In this document: one piece after another, positions 33,378 through 42,539 of the stretch | How positions within the stretch are numbered: the stretch's first letter is position 1 | Layout: each line of letters opens with the position of its first letter | Assembly (NCBI RefSeq): GCF_031679605.1 | Contig: NZ_CP117522.1 | Coordinates: 9,610,001-9,674,000 of the forward strand | Length of the DNA stretch: 64,000 nucleotides | Direction: 5' to 3' | Source: Streptomyces luomodiensis | GTDB taxonomy: Bacteria; Actinomycetota; Actinomycetes; Streptomycetales; Streptomycetaceae | Made by a program: the position numbers and the translations under genes | The notes under the pieces: model-generated | The model's database searches: none | Told to the model about the DNA's origin: nothing | The model's input: the letters and a program-made list of their open reading frames with translations, nothing else

Positions 33378-36300
33378 ATGCCGAAGGTTATTCGTCACCC
33401 GCCGGGCAAGAGGCGACCGCGCAGCGCGCCGATGGCCACCCTGGATCTGAGACGGGCGGGAGAACGGTTCCGGCGAGCCGCTCTCAGCTATTGGCACATC
33501 GCGGCTATGCGCCTGGAGGCGCGCCGGGCAACCACCCGCCCCAAGAAGTGGCGCCGATGGATCTCATACGCCAACGTGACCAGGATGGTCTGGCTGGTCG
33601 CCGCGCTCGCTGTCCTTGCCTGGTGCGGGGAGGGCCTGTACATACTGGTCACACATCAGACGACCCCCTTCGAGGGGTGGCTGCGGGGGAACGCGGGGTT
33701 CGACGCCGTCGTCCGCTTCGTCGGTCCGGTACTCACCGCTTCGATCGCTGCCGTGGCGTTCCTGTTCTGGTGGTACAGGGGGGCCAAGCGGCGTTACCTC
33801 GCCAAGGCACGCAAGCATCCCCGGGAGTTGGTGCTCACGGCGGGGCCGGATATCGCCGAGATTGTGGGCCGGGAGGAGGTCGCCCAGGTCATCGCCCAAC
33901 GGTTGCGGGAGCGCACCACCCGCAGGCCCTATGTGCTCGTTGGCGGTGTCGGAGCGGGGAAGACCGCTGTCCTGGTGAGGCTGACCGAATTGCTGGCCCG
34001 GCAGCATGCCGTGCCCGTGCCGATCCGGCTGAGGGACGTTGCCAGTGCCGCCGACATGAACTTCGAACACATGGCCAGGAAGCGATTCGCCGAGGAGGCG
34101 CCCCAGGGCATCCTGGCCCGCGCCAAGAACGAGCGAGTCTGGCAGCAGATGCTCGCCGACGACAAGCCCGTGGTCATCGCCGATGGCTTGGAAGAGGCGC
34201 TCCTTGACGAGAGTCTCCAGGAAGACCGGGACAACATCATCCGTCGGGCGATCGAGCGTGCCCATGCGGAGAAATTGCCTCTGGTCATCGCTTCCCGGCC
34301 GCACAGTCCGCTGGAGAGTACCCAAGCCGCGATCATGGAGCTGGAACCGCTGAGTGAGGAGGAGGCGCTGCACTTCCTGGAAGCACGTGTCCCGGAGACG
34401 GACGAGCGCCGGGTGGACTGGATCGTGGAGACGGCGGAGGTGACCGAATCGCCTATCTACCTTCAGATCGCCCGGGAACTGCACCGCCACGGAGCCTTGG
34501 AACGCGACCGTCCGCGCAACGACCCGCAGCGGTTGGACACCCGCAGTTGGGATCGCAGCACGCTCCGGCTGTGGCTGCTGGAGACCTGGGACCACGCCCT
34601 GTGCGAAGGCCGACTGCGCGAGGATGTCGCGCTGGCCCTGCAAGAGCGGCGCGACACCCTCGAAGTGCTCTCCGCCCTGGCGTGTGTAGGACTGCTCCAG
34701 GACAAGGTGGAGGTCGGCTTCGCCGAGTTGCTCGACCAGGACGTCCACCCTGGTCCGGCGCGACGCGCGAGGGCCCGTGCGGAGCACCTTTGGGCGAGGC
34801 GACGTGGCTTCGACCGGTACGGCAAGCGCGGGAACGCCCTGTCCGAGAGGCACCGGCAACACCTATGGGACGCGCTCTGCGACAGGCTCAGCGCCGAGGA
34901 GAGCAGACACCTGCGCGAAGGGAACATGGGCCAGTGTCAGGCCGCGCTCGCCCGCTTCGCGAACAACGCCAACAAGCTCGAGCTGGTGGAGGGATGCGAA
35001 CAGAAGGTCCGTTTCCCGCACAGCATCATCCAGGCGTACCTCGGTTTCCGCATGCTGAGCCATCTGGGGGAGCGCGGGGCCGGGGAACTGATCGAGCAGG
35101 TGCTGCAGCCGCCCGGTCCCAGCCGCGAACTGCTGATCGCGCTGGTGCTGTTGTCACGTCAGCAGGCGGCGAAACTCACAGCCGAGTGCGGCAGTGTCCG
35201 GGCCGAGATGAAGAAGCAGATGGCGAATCGGTGGCGACAGGCGCCCGTCAGTGGACGTACCCTGGCCAACCGCCTCCACGCGGCCGCGAACCACCGGACG
35301 GATGACCCGAAGGTCCTCGACCTGTACGCGGCAGCCCTGGAAGTCGAGAGCGTGGAAGAAAACCCGAAACTGCTCAGCTGTATCGTCGGCACGGTGCACG
35401 CCCGCTGGGACAGCATCAAGGGGGATCGACGCACCGTCGAGGACGCAAAGCGGCGACTGCTCAAGCAACTCGGCGCGGCGCTGCGCAAGGCCTCCGACAA
35501 GATCGACACCACGCCGCTGTACGAGAAGCTCTTCGAGATCGGCATTGCGGAGCCCACCTACCCCATTCGCTTGGCCGCTGCTCAAGAGTTCGGCAGCGGC
35601 GGCAATGCGGCCTTCGCCGTGATCCGCGAGCGGGTCGGTCTGAACAGTGACCCCGTGCGGGAGTACAACGAGAGGATCAGCGATCTGAAAGCCTGGAAGC
35701 GGCAGGAGCACCAGGCATGGGCCGACGAGATAAGGCGCGCGAGAGCTGCCCGCACGTTCTCGCCGACCACTCCCGGCAAGATCATCGAACAGTTGCAACG
35801 CGACCGGCAGGATTTCAAGCGGCGGTACCAGAAGCAACGCGCCGACCTCATACGGGAGTTCGCGATGCGAGCCTGGATGCTGCCCATGCTTCTGGGCTCC
35901 GTCGACGACGCCCACCGCGACGAGGCCCGGGAACGCCTCACCAAGTGGCTGCGTCACCTCGACCCGAAGTTCACCGGCGGCGCTCCCGACCTGCCGCTCG
36001 CCCTCGAGGCCGCGCTGGCCCAGGGCTTCAAGTACGCGGCCAACCGGCGCAAACGTCACCCGCACACCTACCCGGGCAGTCGTGCCGACCTGATTCGGCA
36101 GGCGGAGACCGTGCTGCAGCAGTCTCGGTGCTGGTATGCGCAGATCAGCTTGCTCCAGGCGCTGTGCTTGTGGGAACTCCCGGACGATATCGGCCGCCAT
36201 GAGCAGGACGAGGACACGTTGACATGGCCGGATGGCGATCGCCACGCGGCGCGCGAACCGTCCCGAGGGATCGGCGGGACAACCGCCGTGCAGACCGTGA

Positions 36301-37010
36301 AGCGCTGGCTCTCGATGGCGGGCACGGTGAACGGAGCGCGCGGACAGCCCGGTATGAGTCCTGACTCAACCCGACCATGCGTACATCCATTCGTCGCCGA
36401 GGCGGGCGACCTGGTTGCCCTTGCTTTGGAGACCGGGCAGGTCGAACGCTTCCTATGGATCGACGAGAAGGGGGTCGCCGACAACATCGGCTCCCGCACC
36501 CGCACCCCCACCCACGGGGCGTACCGCAAGCACAACCTTTGGATTCCGCCTTCGGCCGGGTGGAGCACCCTCGACGGGCGTGCCCAACGACTTGTCGCCG
36601 ATCTGCTGGTCATGCTGAACCTCATCGAACGGGACGGGCACCCGGACGAGGTCGAGGAGCGTCTGGCCCGCGCGGAGCAACCCGGCATGCCGCTTCCGCC
36701 GTGTATCCGTACCGACCGCGATGCACTGCGGCCCGGCTTGCGGGCCGGTGTCTCCACCCCGCCCGTACCAGGCACCACCTGCCTGGCCGACTGCACGTTC
36801 CAGCTCTGCCCGTATCCGCCCCTTGGGTCCGTATCCCGGGGCGAGATCCGTGAGCCGTTCTGCCGCCAGCAGCAGGCCCTCTTGCCCGGACGCTGGCGCC
36901 GCTGTTTTCCCAGGGTCCTGCGCCGGAAGACGCCCTACTGGGTGGGTATGCGCGTCCGGGAACTGGACCGTTTCTGGGACGCGATGGCCAGGCGAACGCG
37001 CCACTCCTAG
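33378..37010 (+). CDS. Membrane-anchored NACHT-like STAND NTPase
   Basis: A 1210-residue protein. Two hydrophobic helices at about residues 70-91 and 114-133 form an N-terminal membrane hairpin. The NTPase has Walker A GGVGAGKT (189-196) and Walker B KPVVIADGLEEA (Asp269), a sensor-like LVIASRPHSPLE and a FPHSIIQAYLGFRML segment typical of the helical region after NACHT domains. The long C-terminal half is helical, with a His/Cys-containing end (CLADCTFQLCPYPP). GGAAGGAGA precedes ATG 33378; the frame stays open from 33228 but without a comparable site. It lies 184 bases after the protease/NTPase gene, same strand. No known catalytic effector domain is seen; membrane perturbation or partner activation is inferred. 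Confidence 0.88.
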   Translation: MPKVIRHPPGKRRPRSAPMATLDLRRAGERFRRAALSYWHIAAMRLEARRATTRPKKWRRWISYANVTRMVWLVAALAVLAWCGEGLYILVTHQTTPFEGWLRGNAGFDAVVRFVGPVLTASIAAVAFLFWWYRGAKRRYLAKARKHPRELVLTAGPDIAEIVGREEVAQVIAQRLRERTTRRPYVLVGGVGAGKTAVLVRLTELLARQHAVPVPIRLRDVASAADMNFEHMARKRFAEEAPQGILARAKNERVWQQMLADDKPVVIADGLEEALLDESLQEDRDNIIRRAIERAHAEKLPLVIASRPHSPLESTQAAIMELEPLSEEEALHFLEARVPETDERRVDWIVETAEVTESPIYLQIARELHRHGALERDRPRNDPQRLDTRSWDRSTLRLWLLETWDHALCEGRLREDVALALQERRDTLEVLSALACVGLLQDKVEVGFAELLDQDVHPGPARRARARAEHLWARRRGFDRYGKRGNALSERHRQHLWDALCDRLSAEESRHLREGNMGQCQAALARFANNANKLELVEGCEQKVRFPHSIIQAYLGFRMLSHLGERGAGELIEQVLQPPGPSRELLIALVLLSRQQAAKLTAECGSVRAEMKKQMANRWRQAPVSGRTLANRLHAAANHRTDDPKVLDLYAAALEVESVEENPKLLSCIVGTVHARWDSIKGDRRTVEDAKRRLLKQLGAALRKASDKIDTTPLYEKLFEIGIAEPTYPIRLAAAQEFGSGGNAAFAVIRERVGLNSDPVREYNERISDLKAWKRQEHQAWADEIRRARAARTFSPTTPGKIIEQLQRDRQDFKRRYQKQRADLIREFAMRAWMLPMLLGSVDDAHRDEARERLTKWLRHLDPKFTGGAPDLPLALEAALAQGFKYAANRRKRHPHTYPGSRADLIRQAETVLQQSRCWYAQISLLQALCLWELPDDIGRHEQDEDTLTWPDGDRHAAREPSRGIGGTTAVQTVKRWLSMAGTVNGARGQPGMSPDSTRPCVHPFVAEAGDLVALALETGQVERFLWIDEKGVADNIGSRTRTPTHGAYRKHNLWIPPSAGWSTLDGRAQRLVADLLVMLNLIERDGHPDEVEERLARAEQPGMPLPPCIRTDRDALRPGLRAGVSTPPVPGTTCLADCTFQLCPYPPLGSVSRGEIREPFCRQQQALLPGRWRRCFPRVLRRKTPYWVGMRVRELDRFWDAMARRTRHS

Positions 37011-37078
37011 GACGTGCCGGAGCACTGGCCGACCGGCGCACGTATTCACGTTCGAGTGCCGCGGTGCCGGGTGTGCCC

Positions 37079-37486
37079 CTACCGGTCGGGGTCGCTGGGG
37101 GTGAGCTGTTCGCGGATCGCCTCCATGTCGATCAGGGACCAGATTTCTGCGATCCTGCCGTCCTGGTAGCGGTAGAAGACGTGCTCGACGAACGAGATGG
37201 GCCGGCCGGTGGGCGGTATGCCGCGGAAGCTCGCCGCAGGGGTGCAGTCGAACCGGATGCGGCACGCCACCTGCTCGCCTTGGACGACGAGCCGCTCGAT
37301 CGCGTAGTGCAGATCGGGTATCTCCGCTGCGTCACGGCGCAGCAGATCCTGGAACTCGGTGATGCTCAGCGTCCGGTCGTTGTGCACCACGGGGTTGTGC
37401 ACGAACTCCGAAAGGTCATGGAAGCGCCGCTCGTTCAGGCACGTGAGGTACTCGCGGTATCGGTTCTCAAGGTCAAGATCAGTCAT
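37079..37486 (-). CDS. SnoaL-like ester cyclase/NTF2 family protein
   Basis: A 135-residue NTF2-fold protein with NRYREYLTCLNERRFHDLSEFVHNPVVHND, RDAAEIPDLHYAIERLV, RIRFDCTPAASFRGIPPTGRPISFVEHVFYRYQDGRIAEIW. This is the SnoaL/ester-cyclase pattern with the conserved F-G/P-T-G segment. Members hydrolyse or cyclise small molecules. AGGA lies about 10 bases before ATG 37486. It converges on the large NTPase gene, with 68 bases between them. Confidence 0.82.
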   Translation of the reverse strand: MTDLDLENRYREYLTCLNERRFHDLSEFVHNPVVHNDRTLSITEFQDLLRRDAAEIPDLHYAIERLVVQGEQVACRIRFDCTPAASFRGIPPTGRPISFVEHVFYRYQDGRIAEIWSLIDMEAIREQLTPSDPDR

Positions 37487-37683
37487 GGGGTGTGTTTCCT
37501 CGATTCCGTGGGCACGGTGTCCCTCCGACGCGGTACCTCTGGCGGGGCGGTCCACCATCGGATTGGCACCTGAATCTACAGCCAGCATGTGGGGTTCGCC
37601 CGGGGCGGGCTGGGTCGCTACGGCCCGTCGTGTCCTATCGAGGCCAACGCCATGAGCGGGCGATGCCGGTGTAGTAGGCGTAG

Positions 37684-38454
37684 TCGTCCCTCGACCGGAT
37701 CGCCGCCCCGGCCCAGCCCTCCGCCTCACCCCGTGTCGCGATCGTCACCGGCGGCTCGCGCGGCATCGGCCGCCAGACCGTCGGCCGGCTGACCGCCGAC
37801 GGGTACGCCATCGTGGTCGGCTACGCCGGCAACCAGGACGAGGCCGAAGCCGCCGTGAAGGAGGCCGTCACCAGCGGTGGCCGGGCGATCGCAGTGCGCG
37901 CAGACGTCGCCGACGAACATGCGGTCGCGACCCTGTTCGACGCGGCCGAAGCAGAGTTCGGCGGCATCGACGTCGTCGTGCACGCGGCCGGGCGGGCGCA
38001 CACGGCGCCGATCGCCGAGCTGGACCTGGCCGTCCTGGACGACCTGCACCGCACCAACATTCGCGGCACGTTCGTCGTCGTCCAGCAGGCCGCCCGTCGG
38101 GTGCGCCCCGGCGGTGCGATCGTGACGTTCTCCACGTCCGTGGTGGGGCTGGCCTTCCCGAACTACGGCGCGTACTCCGCCAGCAAGGGCGCGGTCGAGG
38201 CGCTGACGCTGTTCCTGGCCAGGGAGCTGCGGGGCCGGGACGTCACCGCCAACGCCGTCGCGCCCGGCCCCACGGCCACCGACCTGTTCCTGGACGGCAA
38301 GGACGAGGAGACCATCGCCCGCCTGGCCGCCCAGCCCCCGCTGGAGCGACTCGGTAGCCCGGCCGACATCGCGGAGGTCGTCGCGTTCCTGGCCTCCCCG
38401 GCCGGCCACTGGATCAACGGACAGGTCGTCCGTGCCAACGGCGGAATCATCTGA
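37684..38454 (+). pseudogene. 5'-truncated short-chain dehydrogenase/reductase
   Basis: The frame encodes an almost complete SDR: PRVAIVTGGSRGIGRQTVGR (NAD-binding TGxxxGxG), HAAGRAH, the catalytic Ser in TFSTSVVG, the YSASKGA Tyr/Lys pair, and the ending HWINGQVVRANGG. However, between the in-frame stop TAG at 37681 and the Rossmann motif there is no ATG, GTG, TTG or CTG. The first usable start (GTG 37813) lies after the cofactor motif. The 5' end has probably been replaced by rearrangement, leaving a pseudogene unless a rare start codon is used. The intact SDR gene downstream may have been its operon partner. Confidence 0.7.
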
Positions 38455-38495
38455 ACCGCCCGCCGCCACCCCATCGAGCAACGAAAGGCTCTGTC

Positions 38496-39407
38496 ATGAG
38501 GAACGACGACACCGAGAAGGTCATCCTGGTCACCGGGGCCTCCAGCGGCATCGGGGCGCTGTCCGTACGTGCTCTGGCCCGCGCCGGTCACACCGTGTAC
38601 GCGGGCATCCGCCAGACCGCGACCCGTAACGCCACCGCGGTGGCCGACCTGACGCGCTACGGCACCGACCACCAGGTCGAGGTGCACGCCGTCGAGCTGG
38701 ACGTCACCTCCCAGGACTCCGCCGACGCCGCAGTCGACCGGATCCTCGCCGAGCGCGGCAGGCTGGACGTGGTCGTGCACAACGCCGGGCACATGGTCCT
38801 GGGCGCCGCCGAGGCGTTCACCACCGAGCAGCTCGCGGACCTGTACGACGTGAACGTCCTGGGCACCCAGCGCGTCAACCGCGCCGCCCTGCCGACGTTG
38901 CGTGCGCAGGGCTCGGGGCTGCTGGTGTGGATCGGCAGCTCCAGCACCCGCGGCGGCTGCCCCCCGTTCCTGGCCCCGTACTTCGCCGCCAAGGCCGCGA
39001 TGGACGCCCTGGCCGTCAGCTACGCCGCCGAGGTGCTCCCGTTCGGCATCGACACCGCGATCGTGGTGCCCGGCGCGTTCACCACCGGCACCAACCACTT
39101 CGCCAACGCGGGCGCTCCCGCCGACGTGGACTGTGCGGAAGCCTACGACCAGCGCCACCGACCCCTGATGGACGATCTGGGCAAGCGCCTGGCCGCGCTC
39201 ATCCCTTCGGACGCCGATGTGAGCGAGGTGGCTGAAGCCGTCGCGCGCCTGGTCGCGATGGAGCACGGCACTCGGCCTCTGCGCACCCACATAGACCCCA
39301 GCCGGGACGGCAGCGAAGTGGTCTCCGCGGTCGCCGACCGCCTCCGCGCCGACTTCTTCCGCCGCATCGGGCTGGACAACCTGCTCACCGCAGGCAGCTC
39401 CCTGTAA
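38496..39407 (+). CDS. Short-chain dehydrogenase/reductase
   Basis: A 303-residue classical SDR with the cofactor motif VILVTGASSGIGALS, Asn in VVVHNAGHMVLG, Ser in LVWIGSSSTRGG and the YFAAK Tyr/Lys pair. The C-terminal 70 residues form a longer substrate lobe. GAAAGG lies upstream of ATG 38496, and the gap to the truncated SDR is 41 bases. An NADP-type specificity is suggested by Arg/Thr residues after the second strand (GIRQTATRNA). Substrate unknown. Confidence 0.88.
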   Translation: MRNDDTEKVILVTGASSGIGALSVRALARAGHTVYAGIRQTATRNATAVADLTRYGTDHQVEVHAVELDVTSQDSADAAVDRILAERGRLDVVVHNAGHMVLGAAEAFTTEQLADLYDVNVLGTQRVNRAALPTLRAQGSGLLVWIGSSSTRGGCPPFLAPYFAAKAAMDALAVSYAAEVLPFGIDTAIVVPGAFTTGTNHFANAGAPADVDCAEAYDQRHRPLMDDLGKRLAALIPSDADVSEVAEAVARLVAMEHGTRPLRTHIDPSRDGSEVVSAVADRLRADFFRRIGLDNLLTAGSSL

Positions 39408-39442
39408 CGCCCCACGGGAAGGCGGATGGGACGGGGCGTCCG

Positions 39443-40921
39443 TCACTCGTAGAACAGAAACGGGGCCCTGATGCCGTTGGGGTCCATGACGAGTACCGGG
39501 TAGGGGGGCGTGCCTGACGGCGCGACGGCCGTCGGAGCCTGCGTCGAGGACATGTGCTGCCCGTTTTGGAGCGCGTGGTGGAGCACCCCCGCAAGCCCGT
39601 TGATGGTGAACTTGAGGGACGAGGGGGAGGCGGCGCTGTAGGCGAAGACGTGGCTTTCGTGCTGCGGGGTCAGCCGCACGCACTCAAGGTTGGTGACCGT
39701 ATGGGTGGCCTGTGCCCCTCCCTGGTTCGGGAGGGGCACCGCAGACGGCGGAGGGCTGTCGGTGAACACCGCCCCGGTGTGGCGGATGGTCCCGGGCAGG
39801 AAATCGGCGTCGATGGCGTTGCCGATCGATGCGTTGAGGGAGGCGTCCCCGATCCGCAGATTCTGCGAGCTGCTGTTGAGGGCGCTGAGCAGGCTCTGGA
39901 TCGCGGCCTCCACCGGAGCGCGCTGCGTCCTGGTGAAGGGATGGTTCAAGGCGTTGATGACGGCGTTGCGCCGTTGGACCATCGCGGTGTGCTCGGGCGA
40001 GCCATTCGTGAACAGGGCGTCGCAGTTCGCCTCGAATGCGGCGACAGCACTCTGCCACCCCGTTGTGCCGCGGGCGTCGAACAGAAAGTTCGCGTGCTTG
40101 TCCAGGTCGCGCTGGATCCGTTCGAACGGGATGATGTGGTTGAGGGACGCGTTCGGCCCGGCATTGTTGGCCATCGCTTGGGCGGTGGGTTCCCAGGCCG
40201 GGCGGCCCGGTGTGAGCTGGAGCTCGAAGCTCCCGTCGTCGGCGTTCGGCCCGAACTCGATCAGCCGCTGCACGGCGGCGTGGCCGTGGTCGTGCGCCGC
40301 GGAGTCCGGGGCGGGGCCGTCGGTGTGCTGCTGCGCGCTGACCGGCCCGGACATCACCCGCCGCGCGGTGGCTTCGGCCTCGCGCTCGAAACGGTCGGAC
40401 GGGTCGCTCACCCGCAGGCCGTGGCCGGTGTCGCTGCCCGCGACAGGCCCCCGGCGCTGCTGGACGACATGGGTCAGCTCGTGGGCCAGCGTGTGCTTGT
40501 CCACGCCGCCTTCGCCGACAACGATGTGGCTTCCGGAGGTATAGGCCTGGGCGTCGATCTCGCCCGCCGAACGCCGGGCGGCGGCATCCGCGTGCACGCG
40601 TACATCGCTGAAGTTCACGCCCCCGAAGCGGGCCTCCATCTCGGTGCGGAGTCCTTCGTCCAGCGGCTGCCCTGCCGAGCGAAGGACATCGTGCACCGCG
40701 GACCGCTGCACCGCCAGTTCCTGTTCATGGCGGCAGCCCGTGCCGCGCCGCCGACCGATCATCCGTGCCACCGCCGCGTTTCCGACGGTGCGTTGCAAGG
40801 ACGCGACCACGGGAGCCGACATGACCCCGGCGGCGGGCTGCGCCCTGGCAGTGGTCTGCCGCGTCGGGTTCGGCAGGCTCCGTGGACCGGCACTCTTCTC
40901 CGGCTGTTCCTTGGCGTGCAT
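39443..40921 (-). CDS. DUF4157 / eCIS-core domain protein with C-terminal unknown domain
   Basis: A 492-residue protein. After a disordered N-terminus, residues about 65-150 form the DUF4157 (eCIS core) domain: PLDEGLRTEMEARFGGVNFSDVRVH followed by the zincin-like TLAHELTHVVQQRRG. It then has a Pro/Ala/His linker and a C-terminal region with LNHIIPFERIQRDLDKHANFLF and alpha-helical sequence ending in MDPNGIRAPFLFYE. eCIS-core proteins are often cargo or accessory proteins of extracellular contractile injection systems, but no sheath, tube or baseplate gene lies in this window. The C-terminal half could be a toxin or effector domain; I do not recognise it. ATG 40921 is preceded by GAGAAGGG. 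Confidence 0.8.
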   Translation of the reverse strand: MHAKEQPEKSAGPRSLPNPTRQTTARAQPAAGVMSAPVVASLQRTVGNAAVARMIGRRRGTGCRHEQELAVQRSAVHDVLRSAGQPLDEGLRTEMEARFGGVNFSDVRVHADAAARRSAGEIDAQAYTSGSHIVVGEGGVDKHTLAHELTHVVQQRRGPVAGSDTGHGLRVSDPSDRFEREAEATARRVMSGPVSAQQHTDGPAPDSAAHDHGHAAVQRLIEFGPNADDGSFELQLTPGRPAWEPTAQAMANNAGPNASLNHIIPFERIQRDLDKHANFLFDARGTTGWQSAVAAFEANCDALFTNGSPEHTAMVQRRNAVINALNHPFTRTQRAPVEAAIQSLLSALNSSSQNLRIGDASLNASIGNAIDADFLPGTIRHTGAVFTDSPPPSAVPLPNQGGAQATHTVTNLECVRLTPQHESHVFAYSAASPSSLKFTINGLAGVLHHALQNGQHMSSTQAPTAVAPSGTPPYPVLVMDPNGIRAPFLFYE

Positions 40922-41148
40922 GTCGAGACGACCCTTCTCACGGCTTCCGCGCTCCCTCCTCCGTACAGAAGCGGAAGCCGTCCGGGAACGGTACGGACGG
41001 GCAACCCTGGTGCACATGACTGCCCTTCCGGGCACCGGGGCCGGGTGGAGTCGCTGCGCGTCGAGTTGGCGAGGGCAGAGCGAAGCCGCAGCGCTTGGCG
41101 GGATGGCGGGGCGGTGGCCGCCTCGGTGTCCTTGGCCCCGGCGGTCCG

Positions 41149-41706
41149 CTAACCGCTGGACAGGTGCTCGACTGCGCCGAGGAAGACGCGGAAGGCCTGG
41201 TCGGTGCGGGTGGTGTCGCCGGTGGCGTCGAGGTCCATGAGGAGACCGCGGATGACAGCGAGAACGAGCGTCGCGAGATCCGGCCGGCCGATGCTGCGCA
41301 GACCGTCCTCGAGCGGCCCGAGCCAGTCGGTCGTCGCGGTGCGCCGGAAGTTGGGCCACAGCTGCTGCTCCGTACTCTCGCGCAGCTGACCGAACATGCG
41401 CAGGTACGGCTGGCCGTCCGGGCCGGTGATGGAGGTCCAGGCGCGATACAGGGTGGTCGTGTACGGCTCGTCGGGCCGCACCCGCAGGAGGTCGCCGAAT
41501 GTGTCGAGTTGGCGTTGCCGCGCGCGCCCGAGGACGGCCCGCAGCAGGGCGTCGCGGGTGCCGAAGTGGTAAATCAGCATGCGGGCCGAGGTGCCGGTGG
41601 CGGTGGCCAGCGGTTCGAGCCGGTCGGGGAGGCCGTGCGCGAGGGCGTGATCAGCGCAGGCATCGAGCAGCCTCTCCTTGATGTGCGGTTGCGGTCGTCT
41701 GCCCAC
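41149..41706 (-). CDS. TetR family transcriptional regulator
   Basis: A 185-residue TetR-type protein with HTH ERLLDACADHALAHGLPDRLEPLATATGTSARMLIYHFGTRDALLR (about residues 11-57) and a helical ligand domain. It is divergent from the alpha/beta hydrolase gene at 41784; a TCTAC(C)GTTGA/TCAACGTAGA dyad lies between them. The HTH has unusual Leu-Glu-Pro-Leu spacing where Ser/Thr is common, but the fold pattern holds. Confidence 0.88.
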   Translation of the reverse strand: MGRRPQPHIKERLLDACADHALAHGLPDRLEPLATATGTSARMLIYHFGTRDALLRAVLGRARQRQLDTFGDLLRVRPDEPYTTTLYRAWTSITGPDGQPYLRMFGQLRESTEQQLWPNFRRTATTDWLGPLEDGLRSIGRPDLATLVLAVIRGLLMDLDATGDTTRTDQAFRVFLGAVEHLSSG

Positions 41707-41738
41707 GACTCCAACTTTTTCACGTAACGGCGGCTACG

Positions 41739-41770
41739 TCTACCGTTGATCGAAAGGCAGTCAACGTAGA
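41739..41770. promoter_or_regulatory. Candidate TetR operator before the alpha/beta hydrolase
   Basis: TCTACCGTTGA (41739-41749) and TCAACGTAGA (41761-41770) are inverted copies apart from one inserted C. They lie in the 77-base gap between the divergent TetR and hydrolase genes. Confidence 0.5.
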
Positions 41771-41783
41771 TGTGGAGGCAGCG

Positions 41784-42479
41784 ATGAGGGTCGTGTTCGT
41801 GCATGGGGCGTGTGTGCGGGACGGGTCGTGGTGGTGGCACCGCACCGCCGAGCTGCTGCGGGAGCGAGGGGTGCCGAGCGTGGCCCCGGCGCTGCCGAGC
41901 TGCGGCGAGGCGGGCCCGCCCGGCGGCGTCGGCGGTCCGGGGCTGTCCGAGGATGTTGCCGCGGTGCGGCAGGTGCTGCAGGCCGGCGACGAGCCGACCG
42001 TCGTGGTCGCCCACAGCTACGGCGGCATCGTCACCGCGGAAGCCGCCGCGGGAATCGGGTCGGTACGCCACCTGCTGCTGGTCTCCAGCTATCTGCCCGA
42101 GGTCGGGCAGAGCCTGTCGGAGTTCGGGGACGGCAGCCCGGCCCCGTTCCTCGACGTCGACCCCGGCGCCGGCACCTTCGGGGTCCGCCCCGAGCTGCTG
42201 GTGGACACGTTCCTGCACGACTGTGACCCTGAGGTCCAGGCGCAGGCGGCGGACCATCTCGCCCGGCAGAGCGTGCAGGTGACCGGGCAGCCGGTCGGGG
42301 CGGCCGCATGGCAGCAGGTGCCCTCGACGTACCTCGTCTGCGCCCAGGACCGCGGCACTCCGCCGCGGCTGCAGCGCGAGTTCGCCCGCCGGGCCGGCAG
42401 TGTCGTCGAACTCGAGACCGGCCACCACCCGTTCCTGTCCCAGCCCGCCGCGGTCCGGGACCTGCTGCTGAGCCTGTGA
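41784..42479 (+). CDS. Alpha/beta hydrolase
   Basis: A 231-residue alpha/beta-hydrolase fold protein. The oxyanion-hole region is FVHGACVRDGSWWW, the nucleophile elbow VVAHSYGGIV (Ser), the acid in YLVCAQDRGTPP (Asp) and the base in LETGHHPFLS (His). GTGGAGG precedes ATG 41784. It is divergent from and probably controlled by the TetR protein at 41149. It resembles small esterases of the salicylate-esterase/MenH-like type (HG-x-W); substrate unknown. Confidence 0.88.
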   Translation: MRVVFVHGACVRDGSWWWHRTAELLRERGVPSVAPALPSCGEAGPPGGVGGPGLSEDVAAVRQVLQAGDEPTVVVAHSYGGIVTAEAAAGIGSVRHLLLVSSYLPEVGQSLSEFGDGSPAPFLDVDPGAGTFGVRPELLVDTFLHDCDPEVQAQAADHLARQSVQVTGQPVGAAAWQQVPSTYLVCAQDRGTPPRLQREFARRAGSVVELETGHHPFLSQPAAVRDLLLSL

Positions 42480-42539
42480 CGGCAGCCGCGGACGAGCCGG
42501 GCCCGCGAACCGAGGACCAGGAGAACCAGGAGACCGTCA

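Noticed and set aside
39554..41152. 532-codon plus-strand frame
   Set aside because: It is a shadow of the DUF4157 gene on the minus strand, with Gly/Arg/Val-biased composition and no domain.
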